Source: Azospirillum sp. B21
Lineage (GTDB): Bacteria > Pseudomonadota > Alphaproteobacteria > Azospirillales > Azospirillaceae
Reading direction: 5' to 3'
DNA: 64,000 nucleotides
Assembly (NCBI RefSeq): GCF_008364825.1
Contig: NZ_VTTO01000006.1
Location: forward strand, 62,001 to 126,000
Part shown: one piece after another, positions 32,819-41,864 of the stretch
Layout: each line of letters begins with the position of its first letter
Position numbering within the stretch: the first letter of the stretch is position 1
Translations under genes and position numbers: made by a program
The notes under the pieces: generated by a model
Database searches by the model: none
Told to the model about the DNA's origin: nothing
Seen by the model: the letters and a program-made list of their open reading frames with translations, nothing else

Positions 32819-34186
32819 GTGGCCGAGTTCGATTTCGACCTCTTCACCATCGGGGCGGGGTCCGGGGGCGTCGCCGCAAGCCGGCGCGCCGCGTCCTACG
32901 GCGCGAAGGTGGCGATCTGCGAAGGCAGCCGCGTCGGCGGCACCTGCGTGATCCGCGGCTGCGTCCCGAAGAAGCTGCTGGTCTATGCCGCCCAATTCCG
33001 CGACGGCTTCGAGGATTCCTGCGGCTATGGCTGGAACTCCCACACGCCGGCCTTCGACTGGGAAACGCTGATCTCGCGCAAGGACCGCGAAATAGACCGG
33101 CTGAACGGCATCTACATCACCATGCTGAAGAATTCCGGCGTGACCCTGTACGAGGGGTTCGGCCGGATCGTCGACCGCCATACGGTGGAGGTCGACGGCA
33201 AGCGCTACACCGCCCGCAACATCCTGATCGCCACCGGCGGCTGGCCGTCGCTGCCGCCGATCGAGGGGATCGAGCATGCCGCGACCTCCAACGAGGCGCT
33301 TCACCTCGAAAAGCTCCCCCATTCCGTGCTGATCATCGGCGGCGGCTACATCGCCGTGGAATTCGCCAGCATCTTCCGCGGGCTGGGCTCCGAAGTGACG
33401 CTGATGATCCGCGGCGACGATTTGCTGAACGGGTTCGACGACGACATCCGCGTGGCCCTGGCGCAGGAGATGCGCAAGCGCGGCATCAACATCATCTCGC
33501 GCTGCAAGCCGTTGAAGCTGGAAAAGGGTGCGGGCGGCTATACCCTGACCGACCATATGGGCCGCGAGCATTCGGCGGGTCTGGTGATGGCCGCCACCGG
33601 CCGGCGCCCGAACACCAAGAATCTCGGCCTGGAAGAGGTCGGCATCACCCTGAACGAGGCCGGCGCGATCCCGGTCGACGACTGGTCGCGCACCAGCGTG
33701 GAGAACATCTATGCCATCGGCGACGTCACCGACCGCATGGCCCTGACCCCCATCGCCATCGCCGAGGGCCGTGCGCTGGCCGAGACGCTGTTCAACGACA
33801 ATCCCATGCACATCGGCTACGACAATGTGCCGACCGCGGTGTTCTCGCTGCCGCCGCTCGGCACCGTCGGGCTGACGGAGATGCAGGCCCGCGCCCGATA
33901 CCCGCAGGTCGACATCTACAAGGCCGGTTTCCGCCCGATGAAGCATACCCTGTCCGGCCGGGACGAGCGGGTGCTGATGAAGCTGGTGGTCGATGGGGAG
34001 AGCCAGCGCGTGCTCGGTTGCCACATGATGGGCATGGACGCGCCGGAGATGATGCAGCCGCTGGCCATCGCGCTGAACTGCGGCGCCACCAAGCGCGACT
34101 TCGACCGCACCATCGCGCTCCACCCCTCCACCTCGGAGGAGTTCGTGCTGATGCGCGAGAAGGCGGAGCCGGAAAAGAAAATCTGA
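32819..34186 (+). CDS. gor: Glutathione-disulfide reductase
   Basis: 455 residues. It reduces oxidised glutathione with NADPH and FAD. Residues 10-17 are the FAD loop GAGSGGVAA. The redox disulfide is Cys43-Cys48 in GGTCVIRGCVPKK. The NADPH loop is GGGYIAVEFAS, with an Arg in LMIRGDDLL for the 2-phosphate. The C-terminal active-site His-Glu is in HPSTSEEFV. The start is GTG 32819, supported by GGAAGGAG seven bases upstream. It is followed by a terminator and then a manganese catalase gene, so two oxidative-stress genes lie side by side. Confidence 0.94.
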   Translation: MAEFDFDLFTIGAGSGGVAASRRAASYGAKVAICEGSRVGGTCVIRGCVPKKLLVYAAQFRDGFEDSCGYGWNSHTPAFDWETLISRKDREIDRLNGIYITMLKNSGVTLYEGFGRIVDRHTVEVDGKRYTARNILIATGGWPSLPPIEGIEHAATSNEALHLEKLPHSVLIIGGGYIAVEFASIFRGLGSEVTLMIRGDDLLNGFDDDIRVALAQEMRKRGINIISRCKPLKLEKGAGGYTLTDHMGREHSAGLVMAATGRRPNTKNLGLEEVGITLNEAGAIPVDDWSRTSVENIYAIGDVTDRMALTPIAIAEGRALAETLFNDNPMHIGYDNVPTAVFSLPPLGTVGLTEMQARARYPQVDIYKAGFRPMKHTLSGRDERVLMKLVVDGESQRVLGCHMMGMDAPEMMQPLAIALNCGATKRDFDRTIALHPSTSEEFVLMREKAEPEKKI

Positions 34187-34217
34187 CCGCCCGCAAAACA
34201 GGACTGCCGGAACGGGT

Positions 34218-34253
34218 GGCGCGAGGGAAACCACCCATTCGCGCCGCCTTTTT
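34218..34253 (+). terminator. Intrinsic terminator after glutathione reductase
   Basis: GGCGCGA (34218-34224) pairs with TCGCGCC (34239-34245). GCC and a T5 run at 34249-34253 follow, on the plus strand just downstream of gor. Confidence 0.75.
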
Positions 34254-34317
34254 CGTGGAATCACGTCTTCTGCCATGCACCGGGAGTTATAGCACGCCAA
34301 GACAGGGCATTTTTCCT

Positions 34318-34342
34318 GGAACGCTTCTAAAGATTGTGGGTT
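34318..34342 (+). promoter_or_regulatory. Probable EcfG (general stress) promoter of the manganese catalase gene
   Basis: GGAAC at 34318-34322, a 16-base spacer, then GGTT at 34339-34342. The alphaproteobacterial EcfG consensus is GGAAC, 16-17 bases, CGTT, so only one position differs. It lies about 130 bases before the catalase ATG. Manganese catalases are common members of the general stress regulon. Confidence 0.6.
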
Positions 34343-34474
34343 GAGGACGGGTGAGCGATCCGGAACGGCACGTCCTGCTGGTCTCCCCTGCATCCCCGGC
34401 GATGGGCCGGTCCGGATTTCTCCGATCCTCGGCCCCCGCCAAGCGGGCCATCAGACGCAGGAGGAGTCCCTCGC

Positions 34475-35377
34475 ATGTTCATGCACAACAAAAAGCTCAT
34501 GTACACGGTGCGCGTGTCGGAGCCCAACCCGGTGCTCGCCAGCCTGATGCTGGAGCAGTTCGGCGGCCCGCAGGGTGAACTCGCCGCAGCCATGCGCTAC
34601 TTCACCCAGGGTCTGGCCGACGAGGATCCGGGCCGCAAGGACATGCTGATCGACATCGCGACCGAGGAACTGAGCCACCTCGAGGTGATCGGCTCCATCG
34701 TCGCCATGCTGACCAAGGGCGCCAAGGGCAAGCTGGCCGAGGGTGCGGAAGAGACCGCCGACCTCTACGCCAACATCACCCAGGGCAACGGCAGCCACAC
34801 CCTGTCGCTTCTGTATGGCGGTGGCCCGGCCCTGGTGAACTCCGCCGGGCAGCTGTGGACCGGCGGCTACATCGACAGCATCGGCGACCCGACGGCCGAC
34901 CTGCGTTCCAACATCGCGGCGGAATCGCGCGCCAAGATCATTTACGAGCGCCTGATCAACGTCACCAACGATCCGGGCGTGAAGGATGCCCTGGGCTTCC
35001 TGATGACCCGCGAGATCGCGCACCAGAAGAGCTTCGAGAAGGCGCTGTATTCCATCGACAACAACTTCCCGCCGGGCAAGCTGCCGGGCAAGCCGGAATA
35101 CACCGACAAGTACTACAACATGAGCCAGGGCGAGGGCGACATGCGCGGGCCCTGGAACCAGGGCGCCCAGTGGGAGTTCGTGGACGTCAAGATGGGCGAC
35201 GCTCCGGTCAACGGCGGCGACGGCAACCCGACGGTCAAGCTGGCCGCGTCGGAAATGGCCGCGGTCAATGCGGTTGCCGCCCGCACCATGTCCAAGCCGG
35301 ACGCCGATCCGACCACCGGCGCCGACCTGGGTGCCGGGCCGGGCGCCGGCAAGACCAAGACCACCACCGGGGGCTGA
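34475..35377 (+). CDS. Manganese catalase
   Basis: 300 residues, non-haem dimanganese catalase family. It breaks hydrogen peroxide into water and oxygen. The metal ligands fall in the expected ferritin-like helices: Glu in GGPQGELAAAMRY, Glu and His in ATEELSHLEVIG, Glu in AAESRAKIIYERL and His in REIAHQKSFEKAL. The C-terminal 50 residues are Ala/Gly/Thr-rich (ADLGAGPGAGKTKTTTGG). CAGGAGGAG lies just before the ATG. It is monocistronic, behind a probable EcfG promoter. Confidence 0.94.
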   Translation: MFMHNKKLMYTVRVSEPNPVLASLMLEQFGGPQGELAAAMRYFTQGLADEDPGRKDMLIDIATEELSHLEVIGSIVAMLTKGAKGKLAEGAEETADLYANITQGNGSHTLSLLYGGGPALVNSAGQLWTGGYIDSIGDPTADLRSNIAAESRAKIIYERLINVTNDPGVKDALGFLMTREIAHQKSFEKALYSIDNNFPPGKLPGKPEYTDKYYNMSQGEGDMRGPWNQGAQWEFVDVKMGDAPVNGGDGNPTVKLAASEMAAVNAVAARTMSKPDADPTTGADLGAGPGAGKTKTTTGG

Positions 35378-35404
35378 TAGCGCTCTCCGGCGATGCCGTC
35401 CCCG

Positions 35405-36769
35405 TCACTGCGCGGGGACGGCGCTCTCCCGTTCCCGACGGTGCAGCCCCATCAGCCAGACCAGCAGGCACAGCGCCGGAATGGCGCCGGCCATCGACAG
35501 CAGGAAGAAGCTGATCCAGTCCATCCGCTCCGCCAGCCAGCCCGACGAGGCGCCGAACAGGTCGCCGCCCAGCTTGTAGAAGCTCGACAGCAGCGCATAC
35601 TGGGTCGCGGTGTAGGCGACGTTGCACAAGCCCGACAGGTAGGCGACGAAGGCCGCGGTGGCGATGCCGCCGCAGACATTGTCGACCACCACCGTCACCG
35701 CAAGGATGGACAGGTCGTGGCCGGTCCAGGCCAGCAGGACGTAGCCCAGATTCGAGACCATCTGCAGGACGCCGCCGATCATCAGGCCGCGCAGCACCCC
35801 GACCTTGCCGACCAGAAGCCCGCCGACCAGCCCCCCGGCAATGGTCGCCCACAGGCCGAACAGCTTGCTGACCGTGGCGATCTCCGACTTCGTGAAGCCC
35901 AGGCTGATGTAGAAGGTGGACGACATCTGGCCGGCCAGCACCTCCCCCAGCTTGTAGCTGGCGATGAAGGCCAGGATCAGCACCCAGGCCCGCCGCTCCA
36001 TGAACTGCAGGAAGGGCGCCACCACCGCGCCATAGAGCCAGGCGAGCATCACCGCGCTGCGGCCCGACAGATGCGGCCGGCGCGCCAGCCACTCGGCGAT
36101 CAGCTTTTCACGGGCGTTGGGCGGCGGTTCCTTCGGTTCGCGGCAAAGCAGGATGGTCGCCATCCCCACCAGCACCAGCGCCGCCATCGCCTCGTAGGCG
36201 GTGCGCCAGCCATAGGCCTCCGCGATGAAGAGGGCGCCCGCCCCCGCCGCCATCAGGCCGAAGCGATAGCCCAGCACGAGCACAGCGGCACCGGCCGCCT
36301 GCTGATGCTCCTCCAGAACCTCGACGCGGTAGGCATCGACGACGATGTCCTGGCTGGCGGAGCAGAAGGCGACCAGCACCGCGCACAGCGCGGTCCACCA
36401 CAGATCCTGTCCGGGATCGGTGGTGCCCAGCCCCAGCAACGCCGCGATCAGCGCCGCCTGCGCCGTCAGCGCCCAGCCGCGCCGCCGCCCGAACAGCCGC
36501 GTCATCACCGGCAGCCTCATGCGGTCGATCAGCGGCGCCCACAGGAACTTCAGCGCATAGGGCATGGTGACCAGCGCGAACAGGCCGATGTTGGTCCGGC
36601 TGACGCCTTCCTCGGTCAGCCAGACATTCAGCGTGGCTCCGGTCAGCGCCAGCGGCAGCCCTTCGGCAAAGCCCAGGAACAGGATCGCCAGCACGCGCGG
36701 GTCGCGGTAGACCGCCAGGACCTGCCCCCAGGAGGACAGGCGTTTGGCCCGCCAGGATGTCGCGTTCAC
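35405..36769 (-). CDS. ampG: AmpG-family muropeptide permease (MFS)
   Basis: 454 residues, about twelve to fourteen membrane helices. The N-terminal LAILFLGFAEGLPLALTGATLNVWLTEEGV is the AmpG signature region (LGFxSGLPL), here split by position only. It would import anhydro-muropeptides for cell-wall recycling and, where AmpC exists, beta-lactamase induction. The start is GTG 36769: AGGAG sits nine bases upstream, and the longer reading frame above it is not protein-like. Convergent with the catalase gene and divergent from the DAHP synthase gene; no other recycling genes are in the window. Confidence 0.88.
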   Translation of the reverse strand: MNATSWRAKRLSSWGQVLAVYRDPRVLAILFLGFAEGLPLALTGATLNVWLTEEGVSRTNIGLFALVTMPYALKFLWAPLIDRMRLPVMTRLFGRRRGWALTAQAALIAALLGLGTTDPGQDLWWTALCAVLVAFCSASQDIVVDAYRVEVLEEHQQAAGAAVLVLGYRFGLMAAGAGALFIAEAYGWRTAYEAMAALVLVGMATILLCREPKEPPPNAREKLIAEWLARRPHLSGRSAVMLAWLYGAVVAPFLQFMERRAWVLILAFIASYKLGEVLAGQMSSTFYISLGFTKSEIATVSKLFGLWATIAGGLVGGLLVGKVGVLRGLMIGGVLQMVSNLGYVLLAWTGHDLSILAVTVVVDNVCGGIATAAFVAYLSGLCNVAYTATQYALLSSFYKLGGDLFGASSGWLAERMDWISFFLLSMAGAIPALCLLVWLMGLHRRERESAVPAQ

Positions 36770-37072
36770 CGAAAAGGGCTCCTCTCGGGCAATGGATGGG
36801 GGCGGTCGGTCGGGAGTGGTCGGTTGCCCCGATGTATAAAGGGCGCGAGGCCCCGCCGCCAGCGGCGCAGGCGCGAACTTCCTTTCATCTGAAATCACTC
36901 CTGGTGGCGGAGCATGGGGTGCTGCGGCACAGCATTGCCGGGAGGCGGGCCGAAACTGTGGAAAAGTTACCGCGAGTCGCGCTATAGAGTACCCCCCAAC
37001 GGGATTCGCCGCCGGTCGTTCGCCGCCCGCCCGGCCCCCGTTCCGCAATCGTCAAGGAAGAGCAGGCGCGTC

Positions 37073-38464
37073 ATGGTCGAGCGTTGGACACCCGCCAGTT
37101 GGAGGACGAAACCGGCGAAGCAGTTGCCGACTTATCCCGACCAGTCCAAGGTCGAGGCGGTCGAACAGCGCCTGTCCTCCTATCCGCCGCTTGTCTTCGC
37201 CGGCGAGGCCCGCCGGCTGAAGGCCAAGCTGGCCGAGGCCGCCGCCGGCCAGGCCTTCCTGCTGCAGGGCGGCGACTGCGCCGAGAGCTTTGCCGAGTTC
37301 CATCCCAACAACATCCGCGACACCTTCCGCGTCCTGCTGCAGATGGCCGTGGTGCTGACCTTCGGCGCCTCGATCCCGGTCATCAAGGTCGGCCGCATGG
37401 CCGGCCAGTTCGCCAAGCCGCGCTCGGCCGACATGGAGGCCATCGACGGGGTCGAGCTGCCGTCATACCGCGGTGACATCATCAACGGCTTCGATTTCAC
37501 CAGCGACGCCCGCGTTCCCGATCCGGAGCGCATGATGCAGGCCTACACCCAGGCCGCCGCGACGCTGAACCTGCTGCGCGCCTTCGCCCAGGGCGGCTAC
37601 GCCGACCTGCACAAGGTCCATCAGTGGACGCTGAGCTTCGTCGAGAAGTCGCCGGCCGGCGAGCATTTCCAGGAGTTGGCCAACCGCCTGGACGAGACGC
37701 TGGCCTTCATGGCCGCCTGCGGCATCACCGCGGAGACGACGCCGCAGCTGCGCGAGACCGACTTCTTCACCAGCCACGAGGCGCTGCTGCTGCCGTTCGA
37801 GCAGGCGCTGACCCGCGTCGACAGCACCACCGGCGACTGGTACGACGTGTCGGCCCACATGCTGTGGATCGGCGACCGCACCCGCCAGCCCGACGGCGCC
37901 CATGTCGAGTTCCTGCGCGGGGTGAAGAACCCGATCGGCCTGAAATGCGGCCCGACCACCGACCCGGACGAGCTGATCCGCCTGATCGACATCCTGAACC
38001 CGACCAACGAGGCCGGGCGCCTGACGCTGATCGTGCGCATGGGCTCCGACAAGGTGGCGGAAAAGTTCCCGCCGCTGCTGCGCAAGGTCCAGCGCGAAGG
38101 CCGCACGGTGGTCTGGTCCTGCGACCCGATGCACGGCAACACGGTGAAGTCGACCACCGGCTACAAGACCCGTCCGGTCGAGCGCGTGCTGGCCGAGGCG
38201 CGCGGGTTCTTCGAGGTGCATCAGGCCGAAGGCACCCATGCCGGCGGCGTGCATTTCGAGCTGACCGGCCAGGACGTGACGGAGTGCACCGGCGGCGCCC
38301 AGGCGATCACCGACCACAATCTGGCGCTCCGCTACCACACCGCCTGCGATCCGCGCCTGAACGCCAGCCAGTCGCTGGAACTGGCCTTCCTGCTGGCCGA
38401 AAAGCTGAAGGAAGGCCGCCAGTCGCGCGACGCCCGGCGCCGCGCCGCCGTCGCGGCCGAGTGA
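37073..38464 (+). CDS. Class II 3-deoxy-7-phosphoheptulonate (DAHP) synthase
   Basis: 463 residues, the usual length for the plant-like class II enzyme. It condenses phosphoenolpyruvate with erythrose 4-phosphate in the first shikimate-pathway step. The metal Cys69 is in [11 protein letters not shown]. Other conserved blocks are [12 protein letters not shown] and [19 protein letters not shown] near the C-terminus. ATG 37073 follows AGGAAGAG at a fair distance; upstream in-frame sequence is not protein-like. The 300-base gap to divergent ampG holds both promoters, with TATAGA at about 36990 as a possible -10. Confidence 0.93.
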   Translation: MVERWTPASWRTKPAKQLPTYPDQSKVEAVEQRLSSYPPLVFAGEARRLKAKLAEAAAGQAFLLQGGDCAESFAEFHPNNIRDTFRVLLQMAVVLTFGASIPVIKVGRMAGQFAKPRSADMEAIDGVELPSYRGDIINGFDFTSDARVPDPERMMQAYTQAAATLNLLRAFAQGGYADLHKVHQWTLSFVEKSPAGEHFQELANRLDETLAFMAACGITAETTPQLRETDFFTSHEALLLPFEQALTRVDSTTGDWYDVSAHMLWIGDRTRQPDGAHVEFLRGVKNPIGLKCGPTTDPDELIRLIDILNPTNEAGRLTLIVRMGSDKVAEKFPPLLRKVQREGRTVVWSCDPMHGNTVKSTTGYKTRPVERVLAEARGFFEVHQAEGTHAGGVHFELTGQDVTECTGGAQAITDHNLALRYHTACDPRLNASQSLELAFLLAEKLKEGRQSRDARRRAAVAAE

Positions 38465-38523
38465 TAGGGGCCGAATGATCGGAGTGGGGTGGGCGCTCTC
38501 GCGGCGCCTACCCCCATTCTCTT

Positions 38524-39021
38524 CTACCGCACCACCATCCGGTCCAGCAGGATATCCTTCACCCGCACGCCACGCAGTTCGCGGTCGAGCACGCCCGCGA
38601 TCGTGCTTTTCATCAGCATCGCGCCATCTGCTCCCGTCAACTGTTCCGGGTCGATCTGGCGCATGCGGTCGGACAGTTGGTCGGAGATGCGGGGGACGTA
38701 GGGGTCGGCGACCTTGCCGTCCACCGAGGGGTCGATCTCCAGCAGGACCTTGACGTCGACCATCCGCGCGCCGCCACCGCCCAAACCGAAGGTCATCATC
38801 GGCAGGGCAGCGTATTTCTTGTCGGCCCCCGGCTGTGTCTGTGGCGCAGGTGCACGGTTCTTGCTGGCCACCACGGCACCCGTGGTGCCGAGCGCTGCCA
38901 GCGCCAGCAGCAGGCCGGTCAGAACCAGCGGCATCAGGGACACCGTTTCCCCATGCCGGTTGCGACGGACGAGCCGCAAGTTCGCCTTTCCGCCCCCAAT
39001 CACGAGGGTCAAAAGTCCCAT
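38524..39021 (-). CDS. Second FliL-like single-pass membrane protein
   Basis: 165 residues. A membrane helix (MPLVLTGLLLALAALG..., about residues 30-50) precedes a periplasmic domain with VDVKVLLEIDPS, VPRISDQLSDRMRQIDPEQL and a C-terminal VRVKDILLDRMVVR. The layout and C-terminus parallel the protein encoded at 32.2 kb, so the two are likely paralogues. No flagellar genes surround it. An internal Met at the membrane helix could be the true start, since no ribosome-binding site is clear before 39021. Convergent with the DAHP synthase gene. Confidence 0.7.
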   Translation of the reverse strand: MGLLTLVIGGGKANLRLVRRNRHGETVSLMPLVLTGLLLALAALGTTGAVVASKNRAPAPQTQPGADKKYAALPMMTFGLGGGGARMVDVKVLLEIDPSVDGKVADPYVPRISDQLSDRMRQIDPEQLTGADGAMLMKSTIAGVLDRELRGVRVKDILLDRMVVR

Positions 39022-39094
39022 CGCCGATGATGCTAGGCCTGCAGCAAAGGCTGGTCAAATGCCGATCGATCGGCCTGACCGACAATCCGCCCGT

Positions 39095-39976
39095 TCAGCC
39101 GGCCGGGATAACCGGAACATTGTCGATCAGGCGGGCCTTGCCCATCCAGGCCGCGGCGAGAAGCCGGGCGGGACGGGTGACGGCGGTCACCGGCTCCAGC
39201 GTTTCGGCATCGCGCAGTTCGACATAGTCGATGGTGCCGAACCCGGCCTCGGCGATCCGGCCGCGGATGCCGGTCAGGGCACCGTCGGCCTCGGCCCCGC
39301 GAGCCAGTGCCTCGGCCGCCGCGGTCAGCGCCCGGTGCAGCTCCGGAGCACGGGCGCGCTCGTCGGCGCCGAGATAGGCATTGCGGGAGGACATGGCGAG
39401 TCCGTCGGCCTCGCGCACCGTCGGCAGTCCTTCGACGCGGACGGGGATGTCGAGATCGCGGGTGAAGCGGCGGATCACCATCAGCTGCTGATAGTCCTTC
39501 TCGCCAAACACCGCGACATCGGGCAGTGCCTGCAGGAACAACTTGGTCACCACCAGGGCGACACCGCCGAACATCTGCGGCCGGAAGGCACCGCACAGCC
39601 CCTCCGCCGGGCCGCCGACCGAGATGGCGGTGGCGAAGCCTTCCGGGTACATGGCGCGCACCGACGGGGCATAGAGCGCGTGGCAACCGGCCGACGCGAG
39701 CTTGACGGAATCGCCGGCCTCGTCACGCGGGTAGCGGTCGAAATCCTCATGTGGCGCGAACTGGGTCGGGTTGACGAAGACGCTGGCGACAACCCGGTCG
39801 GCCAATTCCCGCCCACGCCGCACCAGGCCCAGATGCCCCTCATGCAGCGCCCCCATCGTCGGCACGAGGGCGACGGTCAGCCCCTCCCTGCGCCAAGCCG
39901 CGACCTGTGCTCGCAGGTCCTCAACCGTCCTCAGGATCGGCAGGTCGCTGGAGGTCTGGGCGGCGGGCAGCGTCAT
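39095..39976 (-). CDS. panC: Pantothenate synthetase
   Basis: 293 residues. It joins pantoate and beta-alanine using ATP in coenzyme A synthesis. The ATP-binding PTMGALHEGHL (HxGH), FVNPTQF, GEKDYQQL and SSRNAYL motifs are intact. The ATG at 39976 was chosen because the protein begins about 25 residues before the conserved VPTMGALH. No panB is adjacent. A tiny membrane-protein gene lies upstream on the same strand. Confidence 0.94.
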   Translation of the reverse strand: MTLPAAQTSSDLPILRTVEDLRAQVAAWRREGLTVALVPTMGALHEGHLGLVRRGRELADRVVASVFVNPTQFAPHEDFDRYPRDEAGDSVKLASAGCHALYAPSVRAMYPEGFATAISVGGPAEGLCGAFRPQMFGGVALVVTKLFLQALPDVAVFGEKDYQQLMVIRRFTRDLDIPVRVEGLPTVREADGLAMSSRNAYLGADERARAPELHRALTAAAEALARGAEADGALTGIRGRIAEAGFGTIDYVELRDAETLEPVTAVTRPARLLAAAWMGKARLIDNVPVIPAG

Positions 39977-40116
39977 GGCGGCGGTCCTTGCGCGTCGAAT
40001 TCGCGCGCTGGATAACGCGTCGGACCGTTCCTGTCCAGAAAAGCTTTCCGTAAGACAGACTGTTGCCGAAGCGGCGGCGAAGGCACCCCCTCCCCCGCCG
40101 CGTCGACCCTGGAAAA

Positions 40117-40281
40117 TCAGCGCTTGATGGTGATGCCGACCAGATAGGCCAAGTTGGCCCAGGCCAGCAGCGTGGCGAGCAGGGCGGTGAAGGACGGGAC
40201 GAAAATCACCGAACCGATGATGATGGCGAGGACCACGACGAGCAGGCCGAGAGAGAGCAGAGCGATGCGGGTATCGTCCAT
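40117..40281 (-). CDS. Small membrane protein of 54 residues
   Basis: A complete small reading frame: ATG at 40281, TGA at 40117. Residues 6-50 form two adjacent hydrophobic segments (ALLSLGLLVVVLAIIIGSVI, then FTALLATLLAWANLAYLVG), separated by FVPS, and the C-terminus is basic (TIKR). The sequence is clearly membrane-protein-like and not random. The ribosome-binding site is weak (GGAAAG about twelve bases upstream). It could form a hairpin in the inner membrane; the function is unknown. It lies between panC and the tRNA gene. Confidence 0.6.
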   Translation of the reverse strand: MDDTRIALLSLGLLVVVLAIIIGSVIFVPSFTALLATLLAWANLAYLVGITIKR

Positions 40282-40475
40282 GAGGTAAAGCTTTCCGAAG
40301 CGGGTGACAGGGAATGACCCAACCTACCGTATTGCAACGCAAACGGGGCTGATCTGCGTCAATCGACCGCGGATTCGCCGCTTATATAAGCAATATGGAA
40401 TTTGCGCCTTGGCGTGGTTCCGCTGCATCCCGGGGCCGGCAACGGCTTAGCCCCTGCCAGGGCGGCAGGGAAAAG

Positions 40476-40509
40476 AAAAAGGCTCCGGACTCTCGTCCGA
40501 AGCCTTTTT
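40476..40509 (-). terminator. Intrinsic terminator of the tRNA-Val gene
   Basis: AAAAAGGCTCCGGAC pairs with GTCCGAAGCCTTTTT around TCTC, with one mismatch. It lies immediately downstream of the minus-strand tRNA 3' end and gives a T5 run in that direction. Confidence 0.85.
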
Positions 40510-40511
40510 GA

Positions 40512-40586
40512 TGGTGGGCGCGACAGGGATTGAACCTGTGACCCTTCGCGTGTGAAGCGAATGCTCTCCCGCTGAGCTACGCGCCC
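40512..40586 (-). tRNA. tRNA-Val (anticodon CAC)
   Basis: 75 bases including an encoded CCA. Acceptor GGGCGCG pairs with CGCGCCC. The D arm is GCTCAGCGGGAGAGC. The anticodon stem TTCGC/GCGAA encloses the loop TTCACAC, so the anticodon is CAC, reading GTG. The T arm has ACAGG-TTCAATC-CCTGT. All stems are complete. Confidence 0.97.
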
Positions 40587-40774
40587 GAACCCTGAAACTT
40601 TTTGCCCCGTTCCGTCCTGCCGTTCCGGCTGGCTTTCCCGGGAGCGTCGCGACCGTCTTTCGTCGGCCCCGCCGCTGCGGTGGGCGGGTTTCTACGGCCT
40701 TCCCTGCCGGGTGTCAAGCACCAGATTCATCACCATCTTAAAAAAGATTGCGTCGCCAGCAGGAGCCCCGGACC

Positions 40775-41656
40775 GTGCCCTATCCCAGCCCTCTCCGCCT
40801 CCCCATCCGTTTCGGAACGGCCCTGCTGGCCGCCGGCCTGTCGCTCCCCCTGTTGCCGCTCGCAGCACCGGCGGCCATGGCGGAGCCGCTGAAGGCGACC
40901 TACCGCGTGTTCGTCGGCGGCGTCACCGCGCTGGATGTGGATGCGACACTGGATGTGACGGGCGACCGCTACCGGATTGCGGTGTCGGCGGTGACCGGCG
41001 GCACCATCGGCCGCCTGTTCACCTGGAAGACGGAATCGGAGAGCGACGGCCGCCGCCAGGGCGACGACCTGAGGCCGGCCAACCACCGGCAGTCCAGCCG
41101 GTTCCGGGGGGAGCCGCGCAACGTCACCCTGACCTACGGGCCGCAGGGCGACGTGTCCGCCACCGTCACTCCCCCGCCGGAGACCGACGACCGCGAGCCG
41201 GTGCCGCCCGCCCTGCAGCGCGGCACGCTGGACCCGCTGTCCGCCGTGCTGGACCTGCTCTTCGCGGTGGGGGCGAGCGAACGCTGCGACCGGTCGCTGC
41301 CGGTCTTCGACGGGCGCCGCCGCTACGATATGATGTTCGCCGAGGTTGGGCGGCGGATCGTCGATCCGTCACGCTATTCGGTCTTCTCCGGCCTCGCCCA
41401 GCAATGCCGGGTCAGCTACAAGCCGGTGGCGGGATACGGGAGGTCCGGCCCCACCGGCCGCTTCTGGCAGCGGAGCAGCCCGGCGGACCGGCCTCCGGTG
41501 GATTTGTGGCTGGCTCCGGTCGCCGCCGGCTATCCGCCCCTGCCGGTGCGGCTGGAGACGGACAGCGATTTCGGCAGCGTGGTCGTCCACCTGACGAGCG
41601 TCACGCCGCCAGCCGCAGACCGCCGGACCGGGGCCGCACAGCCGCCGATCCGTTGA
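40775..41656 (+). CDS. DUF3108 family exported protein
   Basis: 293 residues starting at GTG 40775, which has AGGAG nine bases upstream (40761-40765). A signal peptide (FGTALLAAGLSLPLLPLAAPAAMA) precedes a beta-rich domain: LKATYRVFVGGVTALDVDATLDV, YRIAVSAVTGG and later GRRRYDMMF. This is the DUF3108 (lipocalin/LolA-like barrel) pattern of periplasmic proteins of unknown function. One Cys pair (ERCDRSLPVF and QQCRVSYKPV) could form a disulfide. Monocistronic. Confidence 0.83.
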   Translation: MPYPSPLRLPIRFGTALLAAGLSLPLLPLAAPAAMAEPLKATYRVFVGGVTALDVDATLDVTGDRYRIAVSAVTGGTIGRLFTWKTESESDGRRQGDDLRPANHRQSSRFRGEPRNVTLTYGPQGDVSATVTPPPETDDREPVPPALQRGTLDPLSAVLDLLFAVGASERCDRSLPVFDGRRRYDMMFAEVGRRIVDPSRYSVFSGLAQQCRVSYKPVAGYGRSGPTGRFWQRSSPADRPPVDLWLAPVAAGYPPLPVRLETDSDFGSVVVHLTSVTPPAADRRTGAAQPPIR

Positions 41657-41864
41657 CCGTTGCGGCGGGCGTAGCCCCGGCGGGCGAGCGGGTGTCGAGG
41701 ATCAGGTCCGACGGCTGAATGCCGACGCGCCGCATCGCTTCGCTCAACGCCCCCGCTGACGGCCAGAGAAGGCGTCCATCCAATTCCAGCAGCGCGCCAT
41801 CCAGGAGCGCCGCATAGCCGCCCAGTTTTCCCATATGAACGATCCGAGCCATGCGAGAGGCCAT
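41601..41864 (-). CDS. Small protein of unknown function overlapping its neighbours
   Basis: 87 residues from ATG 41864, with GGAAGGA eight bases upstream. The N-terminal part (ARIVHMGKLGGYAALLDGALLELDGRLLWPSAGALSEAMRRVG) reads like a folded domain and the C-terminal third is low complexity. It overlaps the end of the DUF3108 gene on the opposite strand by 56 bases, and another small minus-strand frame upstream. Coding status is uncertain. Confidence 0.4.
   Translation of the reverse strand: MASRMARIVHMGKLGGYAALLDGALLELDGRLLWPSAGALSEAMRRVGIQPSDLILDTRSPAGATPAATVNGSAAVRPRSGGLRLAA

Noticed and set aside
40512..40586. tRNA-Val as the prophage attachment site
   Set aside because: Complete chromosomal-looking genes (DUF3108) lie between it and the phage genes. 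No repeated tRNA 3' end is seen near the 42-44 kb junction, and the right end of the prophage is not visible.
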